Assembly (NCBI GenBank): GCA_027031305.1
Contig: JALVRJ010000189.1
Coordinates: 1 to 5,183, forward strand
Direction of reading: 5' to 3'
Length of the DNA stretch: 5,183 nucleotides
Source of the DNA: Hyphomicrobiales bacterium
GTDB taxonomy: Bacteria; Pseudomonadota; Alphaproteobacteria; Rhizobiales; Aestuariivirgaceae
The translations under genes were made by a program, and so were the position numbers. Below, piece after piece: positions 1 through 5,183 of this stretch. Positions within the stretch are counted from its first letter, which is position 1. Each line of letters begins with the position of its first letter. The notes below the pieces were generated by a model. It was not told the DNA's origin and ran no database searches. It was given only the letters and a program-made list of their open reading frames with translations.

Positions 1-579
1 GGCGACTGGCGGTGCGAGATGCGGGCGGTGCTGGGCGGCATGGCCGCGAAGGGGTGGCACGGGGCGCTGGTGCTGAAGCCCAACGAGGGGCGGGGTGGCG
101 AGGACGTGGTCGTTTGCGCCGACACTGGAGAGGCCGAGGCGCGCTTGCCCGCGCTGTTCGAGCGGCACGAGACGCTGTGCGCCGAGCCGTGGATGCCGGC
201 CGCGCGCGAATGCCGTTTCGTGGTGCTGGACGGGGCGGTATTGCTGGCCTTCGCCAAGGTGGTGGATTGCACCGGACTTGAAGGCGGGGGGCATGGCGTG
301 GCGCGCCTGCACAACCTCAGTCGCGAAGGGCGCATCGCGCCGCTGTTGCCGGAGGAGGAGGCGCTGGCGGAGATGGCCGTGGGCGCGGCCGCCGCGCTGG
401 GCCTGCGCTTCTGCACGCTGGACATCCTTGTCCGCGAGGGCGGGCCGCTGGTGCTGGAGGCCAACGCCAACGTCACACTCGCCCGCGCCGCCGAAACGCT
501 GGGGCGCGAACGGGTGCTGCGCGTTTACGAGAAGGCCATTGCGCGGGTTTTCGAGGCTCCTTCTGGACATGGTCCGTAA
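1..579 (+). CDS. ATP-grasp domain ligase, C-terminal part (5' end outside window)
   Basis: The frame is open from base 1 to the TAA at 577-579 (192 residues), so the gene enters from the left. It shows the last two thirds of an ATP-grasp fold. LVLKPNEGRGG (Lys at about 26) is the nucleotide-contacting strand and glycine-rich loop. EPWMP (about 62-66) sits where the adenine hinge is expected. Further on, TLDIL and LEANAN supply the Asp (about 141), Glu (about 153) and Asn (about 155) that bind Mg in this superfamily. Members activate a carboxylate as acyl-phosphate and join it to an amine or thiol. The pattern is closest to RimK-like or D-Ala-D-Ala-ligase-like enzymes, but the substrate-binding N-terminal domain is missing, so no substrate can be named. 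The ATG at 19 is unlikely to be the true start: it would remove the N-terminal domain and has no clear ribosome binding site. A probable terminator follows 65 bases after the stop. The family call is firm; the exact function is unknown. Confidence 0.8.
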   Translation, partial: GDWRCEMRAVLGGMAAKGWHGALVLKPNEGRGGEDVVVCADTGEAEARLPALFERHETLCAEPWMPAARECRFVVLDGAVLLAFAKVVDCTGLEGGGHGVARLHNLSREGRIAPLLPEEEALAEMAVGAAAALGLRFCTLDILVREGGPLVLEANANVTLARAAETLGRERVLRVYEKAIARVFEAPSGHGP

Positions 580-643
580 TCTGAGCCGCAAGTCATACCA
601 TTGCATAATGTCTGACCGGTGAGACTGCCCCGCGTCCCCACCC

Positions 644-671
644 AAGCCGTCTGGTATTATCAGGCGGTTTT
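644..671 (+). terminator. Probable intrinsic terminator of the ATP-grasp gene
   Basis: AAGCCGTCTG (644-653) pairs with CAGGCGGTTT (661-670) around the 7-base loop GTATTAT, allowing G-U pairs. TTTT runs from 668, and a second run of seven T follows at 677-683. It lies 65 bases after the ATP-grasp stop codon, in the correct orientation for that gene. Confidence 0.65.
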
Positions 672-720
672 CACGCTTTTTTTGCTGGGGCTTTCAAACC
701 TTCTGGCTTCGATGCCACTC

Positions 721-745
721 CGTCACGCTTGTGAAAGCCGGGTTT
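721..745 (+). repeat. Degenerate copy 1 of the dispersed palindromic repeat
   Basis: CGTCACGCTTGTGAAAGCCGG resembles the inverse complement of the intact repeat at 993-1020 (CGTCATTCCGGCGAAAGCCGG), with the CGTCA start and GAAAGCCGG core kept. It has lost most of its palindromic symmetry, which suggests an old copy. The stretch between 684 and 832 otherwise shows nothing gene-like. Confidence 0.5.
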
Positions 746-777
746 CTGGCCACAAACACATGCTTTTCTGGATCTCC

Positions 778-803
778 CGTGATCGTGGCGAAAGCCAGGA
801 TCT
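778..803 (+). repeat. Degenerate copy 2 of the dispersed palindromic repeat
   Basis: CGTGATCGTGGCGAAAGCCA followed by GGATCT lines up with the same repeat, in the same orientation as copy 1 and opposite to the intact copy at 993-1020. The GGCGAAAGCC core is kept; the outer arms have diverged. A short hairpin (CGCGGC 809-814 with GCCGCG 826-831) lies between it and the inverted-repeat element. Confidence 0.5.
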
Positions 804-832
804 TGTTCCGCGGCCTCAAGAGGATGCCGCGT

Positions 833-995
833 TAGGGTCTGGACGCAATAAATCCAACGCGCCAGCGACATTTTCGCTGCATCTCGCAGGCCTTTCGCCC
901 TTGGAAATAGCGCTGCTATTCCCTGCGGACGAAAGGCCAGCGATATTTTGCGAAAAAGCCGCTGGCATCATTGTCTTTATTGAGACCAGACCCTA
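833..995. mobile_element. MITE-like 163-bp imperfect inverted repeat
   Basis: The two halves of this segment are inverted copies of each other. The ends are perfect: TAGGGTCTGG (833-842) against CCAGACCCTA (986-995). Moving inward, CAATAAA, CCAGCG, TTTTCGC, ATCTCGC/ATATCGC and GGCCTTTCG recur in matching order on both arms, ending in AATAGC (906-911) facing GCTATT (915-920) across a 3-base tip. By eye about three quarters of positions match. Both ends carry TA, compatible with a TA target duplication as made by IS630/Tc1-mariner elements. It encodes no transposase, so if mobile it would need one in trans. Its right end abuts the intact palindromic repeat. It could also act as a long RNA hairpin. 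The structure is seen directly; mobility is inference. Confidence 0.65.
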
Positions 996-1020
996 GATTC
1001 CGGCTTTCGCCGGAATGACG
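993..1020 (+). repeat. Intact dispersed palindromic repeat (REP-like)
   Basis: ATTCCGGC (997-1004) faces GCCGGAAT (1009-1016) across TTTC, followed by GACG. Repeats of this type (CTAGATTCCGGCTTTCGCCGGAATGACG family) are scattered between genes in many proteobacteria. The MITE-like element ends inside its CCTAG border, and the first 19-bp tandem unit starts inside its right arm, so three repeat types interlock here. Confidence 0.7.
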
Positions 1021-1125
1021 AGTGAAAATAGGAATGACGAGTGGAAATAGGAATGACGAGTGAAAATAGGAATGACAAGTGGAAATAGGAATGACGAGTG
1101 GAAATAGGGATGGCGAGTGAGAAAA
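1012..1125 (+). repeat. Six tandem copies of a 19-bp unit
   Basis: The unit is GGAATGACGAGTGRAAATA. Copies start at 1012, 1031, 1050, 1069, 1088 and 1107. Copies 1 and 3 have AGTGAAAATA and copies 2 and 5 have AGTGGAAATA. Copy 4 has GACAAGTGG in place of GACGAGTGG, and copy 6 is more diverged (GGGATGGCGAGTGAGAAAA). A very worn seventh copy may begin at 1126. The alternation of A and G at one position suggests duplication of a two-unit block. The reading frames across this array (repeated HSYF/SSFLFPLVIPIF on the minus strand) come from the repeat and are not genes. Confidence 0.93.
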
Positions 1126-1185
1126 GGGGCGGGAAGAAATGGAGATGGGGGAGGGGATAACGAGGCGGGAAAGGAGAGGGCGGAA
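1126..1185 (+). other. Purine-rich spacer between the tandem array and the glnA terminator
   Basis: The + strand here is mostly A and G, with G runs such as GGGGGAGGGG at 1147-1155 and further GGG runs at 1167 and 1178. No gene, promoter or terminator is evident. Together with the array it gives about 170 bases of strong purine bias, unlike the balanced coding DNA around it. Confidence 0.5.
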
Positions 1186-1204
1186 CCATTTGGCCTTCGC
1201 AACG

Positions 1205-1235
1205 AAAACGCCCGCGAGCGGCAGGCTCGCGGGCG
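1205..1235 (-). terminator. Intrinsic terminator of glnA
   Basis: On the minus strand CGCCCGCGAG and CTCGCGGGCG form a perfect 10-bp GC-rich stem (1226-1235 with 1209-1218) around a 7-base loop. It is followed at once by TTTT (1208-1205) and then CGTT. It begins 40 bases after the glnA stop, as expected for the end of the glnB-glnA transcript. Confidence 0.85.
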
Positions 1236-1274
1236 CGGTCGTTGGCGTCGTGCAATTCACCCGAGTGAGGCGGA

Positions 1275-2687
1275 TTACACGGAGTAATACATGTCGAACT
1301 CCACCGGGTGCGGCATGTGCTCGAAGCGGATGACCTCCTCCCACTTCAGCTCGAGGTAGGCCTCGATCTGGTCCTTGGTGAAGACGCCACCGGCCAGCAG
1401 GAAGTCGTGGTCGGCCTCCAGGTTGTTCAGGGCCTCGCGCAAGGAGCCGCAGACCTGCGGAATGGCGTTGGCCTCTTCCGGCGGCAGGTCGTACAGGTCC
1501 TTGTCCATGGCCTCGCCCGGATCGATCTTGTTGAGGATGCCGTCCAGACCCGCCATCAGCATGGCCGTGAAGGCGAGATACGGGTTGGCCGACGGATCGG
1601 GGAAGCGGATCTCAATGCGCTTGGCATTCGGCGAGGGCACGTGCGGAATGCGGCACGAGGCCGAACGGTTGCGCGCCGAGTAGGCCAGCATCACCGGCGC
1701 CTCGTAACCCGGCACCAGGCGCTTGTAGGAGTTGGTGGTGGGGTTGGTGAAGGCGTTCAGCGTCTTGGCGTGCTTGAGGATGCCGCCGATGTAATACAGG
1801 CACTCCTTGGACAGGCCGGCGTATTCATTGCCCGCGAACACCGGCTTGCCGTCCTTCCAGATGGACTGGTGCACGTGCATTCCGGTGCCGTTGTCGCCAA
1901 ACACCGGCTTGGGCATGAAGGTGGCCGTCTTGCCATAGGCCTGGGCGACGTTGTGCACCACATACTTGTAGAGCTGGAGCTTGTCGGCGATGCGCACCAG
2001 GCGGTCGAACTTGATGCCTAGCTCGTGCTGCGCGGCGCCCACCTCGTGGTGGTGCTTCTCCGGCTCCAGGCCCAGGTCGCGCATCACGGACACCATCTCG
2101 GAGCGGATGTCCTGCGCGGAATCGACCGGGTTGATGGGGAAGTAGCCGCCCTTGGTGCGCGGACGATGGCCCATGTTGCCGGTTTCGTATTCGGCGCCGG
2201 TGTTCTTGGGCAGCTCCACGTCGTCCAGGTGGAAGAAGCAGTCATAGGGCTCGGCAGCGAAGCGCACGTCGTCGAACATGAAGAATTCCGCTTCCGGGCC
2301 GAAGTAGGCGGTGTCGCCCACGCCCGTCTGCTTCAGGTATGCCTCGGCCTTCTTGGCCGTGCCGCGCGGGTCGCGGTCATAGGGTTCGCCGGTGTCCGGC
2401 TCCAGGATGTCGCACATGAGGCCCAGGGTCGGCTGCGCGTAGAACGGGTCGACGTGCGCGGACTCCGGATCGGGCATCAGCACCATGTCGGACTCGTTGA
2501 TCGCCTTCCAGCCGGCGATGGAGGAGCCGTCGAACATGACGCCATCGGCCAGGGCGTCCTCGCCGAATTCGTGGGCATCGATCGTCACGTGCTGCATCTT
2601 GCCGCGCGGATCGGCGAAACGCAGATCCACGAACTTGATGTCGTTGTCCTTGATCATCTTGAGGACGGATTCGGCATCGTTCGCCAT
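1275..2687 (-). CDS. glnA: Glutamine synthetase type I
   Basis: This enzyme makes glutamine from glutamate, ammonia and ATP in the cytoplasm and works as a dodecamer. The 470-residue length matches GlnA type I (E. coli 469). Visible in order are FDGSS (52-56), the metal-binding PEAEFFMFD (131-139), [11 protein letters not shown] (212-222) and [12 protein letters not shown] (264-275). Then come [18 protein letters not shown] (315-332), ARNRSAS (338-344) and [13 protein letters not shown] (358-370). [11 protein letters not shown] places the adenylylation tyrosine at 399, equivalent to E. coli Tyr397, so GlnE-type control is expected. The start chosen is ATG at 2687 ([10 protein letters not shown]): it gives the family N-terminus and has GAGGG seven bases upstream. 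The frame stays open to 2876, but that extension runs into glnB and resembles nothing. It lies 106 bases after glnB and is probably co-transcribed with it. No key residue is missing, and the C-terminal EFDMYYSV agrees with alphaproteobacterial GlnA. Confidence 0.98.
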   Translation of the reverse strand: MANDAESVLKMIKDNDIKFVDLRFADPRGKMQHVTIDAHEFGEDALADGVMFDGSSIAGWKAINESDMVLMPDPESAHVDPFYAQPTLGLMCDILEPDTGEPYDRDPRGTAKKAEAYLKQTGVGDTAYFGPEAEFFMFDDVRFAAEPYDCFFHLDDVELPKNTGAEYETGNMGHRPRTKGGYFPINPVDSAQDIRSEMVSVMRDLGLEPEKHHHEVGAAQHELGIKFDRLVRIADKLQLYKYVVHNVAQAYGKTATFMPKPVFGDNGTGMHVHQSIWKDGKPVFAGNEYAGLSKECLYYIGGILKHAKTLNAFTNPTTNSYKRLVPGYEAPVMLAYSARNRSASCRIPHVPSPNAKRIEIRFPDPSANPYLAFTAMLMAGLDGILNKIDPGEAMDKDLYDLPPEEANAIPQVCGSLREALNNLEADHDFLLAGGVFTKDQIEAYLELKWEEVIRFEHMPHPVEFDMYYSV

Positions 2688-2694
2688 GATGTTT

Positions 2695-2699
2695 CCCTC
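2695..2699 (-). promoter_or_regulatory. glnA ribosome binding site
   Basis: GAGGG on the minus strand ends seven bases before the ATG at 2687. It decides the start against the in-frame upstream extension to 2876. Confidence 0.75.
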
Positions 2700-2760
2700 G
2701 CTGTTGCTGTTGGTTGAACCTTGTTGACTTGTTACGGACGCAATGATGGGCGCCCCGTGT

Positions 2761-2791
2761 CCGGGCCGGCCGCCAGGGACCTCGCGCCCGG
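2761..2791 (-). other. glnB-glnA intercistronic GC-rich inverted repeat
   Basis: CCGGGC (2761-2766) can pair with GCCCGG (2786-2791), just after the glnB stop. There is no T tract, so it is not a standard intrinsic terminator. It might stabilise the upstream message or lower glnA read-through. I see no sigma-54 element (TGGCAC-N5-TTGC) in the 106-base gap and no convincing sigma-70 promoter, which supports a joint transcript from upstream of glnB. Confidence 0.35.
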
Positions 2792-2793
2792 GC

Positions 2794-3207
<414 letters not shown>

Positions 3208-3209
3208 TC

Positions 3210-3238
3210 ATTAGCAGAAAGCGTGCCAGATGAGTCAA
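3210..3238 (-). promoter_or_regulatory. Sigma-70-like promoter of glnB overlapping the sigma-54 site
   Basis: TTGACT (3238-3233, five of six consensus bases) and GCTAAT (3215-3210, four of six) are separated by exactly 17 bases on the minus strand. The whole sigma-54 element except its last two bases lies in this spacer, and its GC overlaps the -10 box. It could give basal expression when nitrogen is plentiful. Confidence 0.5.
3214..3228 (-). promoter_or_regulatory. Sigma-54 (RpoN) promoter of glnB
   Basis: The minus strand reads TGGCACGCTTTCTGC against the consensus TGGCAC-N5-TTGC. The -24 GG and -12 GC are intact at the right distance, and only one T of TTGC is changed to C. Transcription would begin near 3202, leaving a leader of about 70 bases before glnB. 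Nitrogen-controlled glnB-glnA promoters of this class are known in alphaproteobacteria and are activated by NtrC. I found no clean NtrC palindrome upstream. Confidence 0.75.
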
Positions 3239-3290
3239 TGGCGTGAAAGTGTTCATTTTGGGCTTTTTCGCGTTTTCCGGCAGGATGATT

Positions 3291-3305
3291 GGCAGGACTT
3301 GTGCC
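3291..3305. promoter_or_regulatory. Short inverted repeat, possible activator site
   Basis: GGCA-N7-TGCC is centred near 3298, about 96 bases upstream of the predicted sigma-54 start, a usual distance for an enhancer-binding protein. Its spacing is two bases shorter than the NtrC consensus (TGCACC-N5-GGTGCA), so the assignment is weak. Confidence 0.2.
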
Positions 3306-3378
3306 TCAAGCTTGGGCTGGGTGCTGAAAATTTGGGCCATCGATGTCCGGCCCGGCGGTTTCCGTTCGTGGGAAGGCA

Positions 3379-3397
3379 TTTGCAAGCGGGGTGCAAA
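3379..3397. promoter_or_regulatory. Inverted repeat TTTGCA-N7-TGCAAA in the divergent region
   Basis: Perfect 6-base arms (3379-3384 and 3392-3397) surround AGCGGGG. A second pair, TGGGAA (3369-3374) and TTCCCA (3399-3404), lies just outside on a slightly shifted centre. The right part contains GGTGCA, a perfect NtrC half-site, but the other half does not fit. It overlaps the candidate nnr promoter, so a protein bound here could affect nnr, glnB or both. Confidence 0.35.
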
Positions 3398-3409
3398 ATT
3401 CCCAATTAT
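3380..3409 (+). promoter_or_regulatory. Candidate sigma-70-like promoter of nnr
   Basis: TTGCAA (3380-3385) and AATTAT (3404-3409) each match four of six consensus bases with an 18-base spacer. The leader to the ATG at 3505 would be about 90 bases. This is the AT-richest patch upstream of nnr, but the match is modest. Confidence 0.3.
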
Positions 3410-3488
3410 CCGGGACGGAAGAGTGCAGATCGACAGGCGCGACGGCGGTTCGGGCCGTCGTTCGCAAGCCTGGTTGACGTGCCTTGCG

Positions 3489-3495
3489 AGGGGAG
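3489..3495 (+). promoter_or_regulatory. nnr ribosome binding site
   Basis: AGGGGAG ends nine bases before the ATG at 3505. It favours this start over the in-frame TTG at 3484, which lies upstream of the site itself. Confidence 0.7.
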
Positions 3496-3504
3496 TTTCG
3501 GAAA

Positions 3505-5103
3505 ATGGCGACAAGCGAACTGTCGAGAGGGCGCGGGCTGGAGGTGCTGGACATCGCCGGAATGCGGGCGGCCGATGCCTGGGCCATGGAATTCGGCGTC
3601 GCTAGCAGGGCCCTGATGGAGCACGCCGGCGCGGCGGTGGCCGAGGCGGCGCAGAGGATGCTGGAGCGGCGCGAGGCGGGCCGGCGCGTGCTGGTGCTGG
3701 CCGGGCCGGGCAACAATGGCGGCGATGGCTTCGTGGCGGCGCGCATTCTGAAGGAGGCGGGCTGCCTGGTGAGGGTGGCGCTGCTGGGCGAGCGCGCGGA
3801 GCTGGCGGGCGACGCCGCCTGGGCGGCCGGCGAATGGGACGGCGAAGTGTCGCCCATTGACGCCATCGTCGAGGCCGGCGAAGCGGCCTTTCATCCATAT
3901 GATCTCGTCATCGACGCACTGTTTGGCGCCGGTCTGCGCGGGCCGCTGCAAGGCTCGGCGGCGGCCGTGGCGGCGCTACTGGCGCAGGCGCGCCAAAGGG
4001 GAGAGGTGCGCGTGTTGGCGGTGGACGTGCCCTCGGGTGTCAATGGCGACTCGGGCAAGCCGCCGGAGGGCGGGCTGGCCGTGGCGGCGGACATGACGGT
4101 GACCTTCTTCCGCAAGAAGCCGGCGCACCTGTTGCATCCGGGGAGAGCATTGTGCGGCGAGGTGCGCGTGGCCGACATCGGCATTCCCGAAAGAGTGTTC
4201 GCGGACGCCGGCATACGGCCGGTGGCGCACGAGAACGCGCCTCCGCTATGGCGGGCGGAATTGCCCGAGTTGACGCGCGGCACACACAAGTATCACCGCG
4301 GGTCGTTGATGGTGCTTTCCGGGGACGCCTTGCACACGGGCGCCTCGCGGCTGGCGGCGCTGGCGGGCTTTCGCGCCGGTGCCGGGGCGGTGACCCTGGC
4401 GGGTGACCACGAGGCGCTCCGCATCCAGGCGGCGCACATGACGGAGGTGATGCTGCATCCGGTGGAAAACGCCCTGGAGCTGGTGGAGGCGGTATCGCTG
4501 AAGCATGTCGGCGCCATGCTCATAGGCCCCGCCGCGGGCGTTACCGAGGCGGTGCGCGATATGACGCTGGCGGTGCTGGAGCGCGTGCGGCGGCTGCCGG
4601 TGGTGCTGGACGCTGACGTGTTCAGCGTATTCCAGGCCGACCCGGAAGTGCTGTTCAGCGCCATCGGCAAGCGGCGCGGACCGGTGGTGATGACCCCGCA
4701 CGAGGGCGAATTCGCTCGCATGTTTCCCGACCTGGCTCATGACCACGAGGGCACGGCGAGCAAGCTGGAGCGCACCAGGGAAGCGGCCGGGCGCGCCGGC
4801 TGCGTGGTGTTGCTGAAAGGACCCGACACGGTGATCGCCGATGCGAAGGGCAACGTGGTGATCGCCTCCAACGCACCGCCATGGCTGGCCACCGCCGGGG
4901 CCGGCGACGTGCTGGCCGGAATTATCGGTGGGTTGCTGGCGCAGAGGATGCCGGCGCTGGCGGCGACGGCGGCGGCGGCGCACATACACGCGCGGGCCGC
5001 CTGGCGCGCGGGCCCGGCCATGGTGGCGGGCGACATGATCGGCCACGTGGGCGAGATCCGCGCCGAGCTGGGCGGCGAGGAGGCGCGCTGGAAGGAAGCG
5101 TGA
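3505..5103 (+). CDS. nnr: Bifunctional NAD(P)H-hydrate epimerase / ADP-dependent dehydratase
   Basis: This cytoplasmic metabolite-repair enzyme restores NAD(P)H from its hydrates: the epimerase interconverts R and S forms and the dehydratase removes water from the S form using ADP. The 532 residues cover both usual domains. The YjeF N-terminal domain (about 13-235) has AGPGNNGGDGFVAARIL (66-82), VIDALFGAGLRGPL (135-148) with the expected catalytic Asp at 137, and VDVPSGVNGDSG (173-184). The ribokinase-like C-terminal domain (about 260-525) has HKYHRGSLMVLSG (261-273), GPAAG (341-345), LDADVFSVF (368-376), TPHEGEF (397-403) and LLKGPDTVI (436-444). It also has ATAGAGDVLAGIIGGLL (462-478) with the catalytic Asp at 468. 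Near the end, AAHIHARAAW (491-500) has His-Ala where family members often have His-Gly. The motif style is alphaproteobacterial. It is divergent from glnB, a neighbourhood I recall from other alphaproteobacteria, and appears to be transcribed alone within the window. Confidence 0.95.
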   Translation: MATSELSRGRGLEVLDIAGMRAADAWAMEFGVASRALMEHAGAAVAEAAQRMLERREAGRRVLVLAGPGNNGGDGFVAARILKEAGCLVRVALLGERAELAGDAAWAAGEWDGEVSPIDAIVEAGEAAFHPYDLVIDALFGAGLRGPLQGSAAAVAALLAQARQRGEVRVLAVDVPSGVNGDSGKPPEGGLAVAADMTVTFFRKKPAHLLHPGRALCGEVRVADIGIPERVFADAGIRPVAHENAPPLWRAELPELTRGTHKYHRGSLMVLSGDALHTGASRLAALAGFRAGAGAVTLAGDHEALRIQAAHMTEVMLHPVENALELVEAVSLKHVGAMLIGPAAGVTEAVRDMTLAVLERVRRLPVVLDADVFSVFQADPEVLFSAIGKRRGPVVMTPHEGEFARMFPDLAHDHEGTASKLERTREAAGRAGCVVLLKGPDTVIADAKGNVVIASNAPPWLATAGAGDVLAGIIGGLLAQRMPALAATAAAAHIHARAAWRAGPAMVAGDMIGHVGEIRAELGGEEARWKEA

Positions 5104-5183
5104 AGCTGACGAGGAGCGGGGCCGGCGCGCCGGAAGGAAGATCCTGGCGTCGGCTCAGGCCAGAATGCATAAAGAACCACGCA
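5104..5183 (+). other. Short non-coding tail after nnr
   Basis: It holds a perfect 12-base palindrome CCGGCGCGCCGG (5122-5133) and a weak stem CTGGC/GCCAG (5144-5148 with 5159-5163), neither followed by a T run. No terminator is therefore firmly supported. An ATG at 5166 opens a frame to the window edge but has no clear ribosome binding site, so I do not call a gene. Confidence 0.3.

Noticed and set aside
619..996. Plus-strand frame of 125 residues after the ATP-grasp gene
   Set aside because: It begins at a GTG just before the terminator hairpin, then runs through the degenerate repeats and the whole inverted-repeat element. Nothing suggests a protein.
1012..1125. Possible CRISPR array
   Set aside because: The 19-bp units are directly adjacent with no unique spacers, so this is a simple tandem repeat.
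916..1344. Minus-strand reading frames of 142, 92 and 69 residues through the tandem array
   Set aside because: Their sequence is the 19-bp repeat translated in different frames (SYFHSSFLF-type repeats), they cover the glnA terminator or the MITE-like element, and they lack ribosome binding sites.
1308..2717. Long plus-strand frames opposite glnA (237 and 230 residues)
   Set aside because: They are antisense shadows of a highly conserved gene in GC-rich DNA, with no family motifs.
3309..3325. NtrC site AGCTTGGGCTGGGTGCT
   Set aside because: Only the GGTGC half fits the consensus; the opposite half keeps just GC, which is expected by chance in this composition.
3230..3616. Plus- and minus-strand frames across the glnB/nnr divergent region
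   Set aside because: They cover the promoters and the nnr start, show no recognisable domain, and have no ribosome binding site.
4246..5180. Minus-strand frames opposite nnr (266, 147 and 142 residues)
   Set aside because: They are arginine-, proline- and alanine-rich antisense shadows of the intact nnr gene.

Overview
The window is GC-rich bacterial DNA carrying four protein genes: the 3' part of an ATP-grasp gene (+), a glnB-glnA nitrogen-control pair (-), and a complete nnr gene for NAD(P)H-hydrate repair (+). The GlnA and GlnB proteins, the glnB-glnA order with nnr divergent upstream, and the style of the Nnr C-terminal domain (HKYHRG at its start, PHEGEF) all point to an alphaproteobacterium. 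This placement is from recalled family knowledge, not a search, and no genus can be named.

Layout. Bases 1-579 hold the C-terminal 192 residues of an ATP-grasp ligase, followed by a probable intrinsic terminator (644-671). Bases 580-1274 contain no credible gene but are full of repeats. There are two degenerate and one intact copy of a dispersed palindromic repeat of the ATTCCGGC/GCCGGAAT type, and a 163-bp imperfect inverted repeat that looks like a MITE with TA at each end (833-995). Next come six tandem copies of a 19-bp unit (1012-1125) that seem to grow out of the intact palindromic repeat, a purine-rich stretch, and the glnA terminator (1205-1235). glnA (1275-2687) and glnB (2794-3132) are read on the minus strand, glnB first. 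A 372-bp divergent control region (3133-3504) separates glnB from nnr (3505-5103, +). The last 80 bases are non-coding as far as can be seen.

How it works together. GlnB (PII, uridylylation site Tyr51) senses glutamine and 2-oxoglutarate. GlnA makes glutamine from ammonia and glutamate and carries the adenylylation Tyr399. Upstream of glnB the minus strand carries a near-consensus sigma-54 element (TGGCAC-N5-CTGC). It lies inside the spacer of a sigma-70-like promoter (TTGACT-N17-GCTAAT), so basal and nitrogen-limited transcription would compete for the same DNA. Nnr repairs damaged NAD(P)H and has no obvious mechanistic link to PII; its position is a conserved-neighbour effect.

No previously undescribed multi-gene system was found. 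The most interesting parts are the overlapping promoters and the nested repeat block downstream of glnA.
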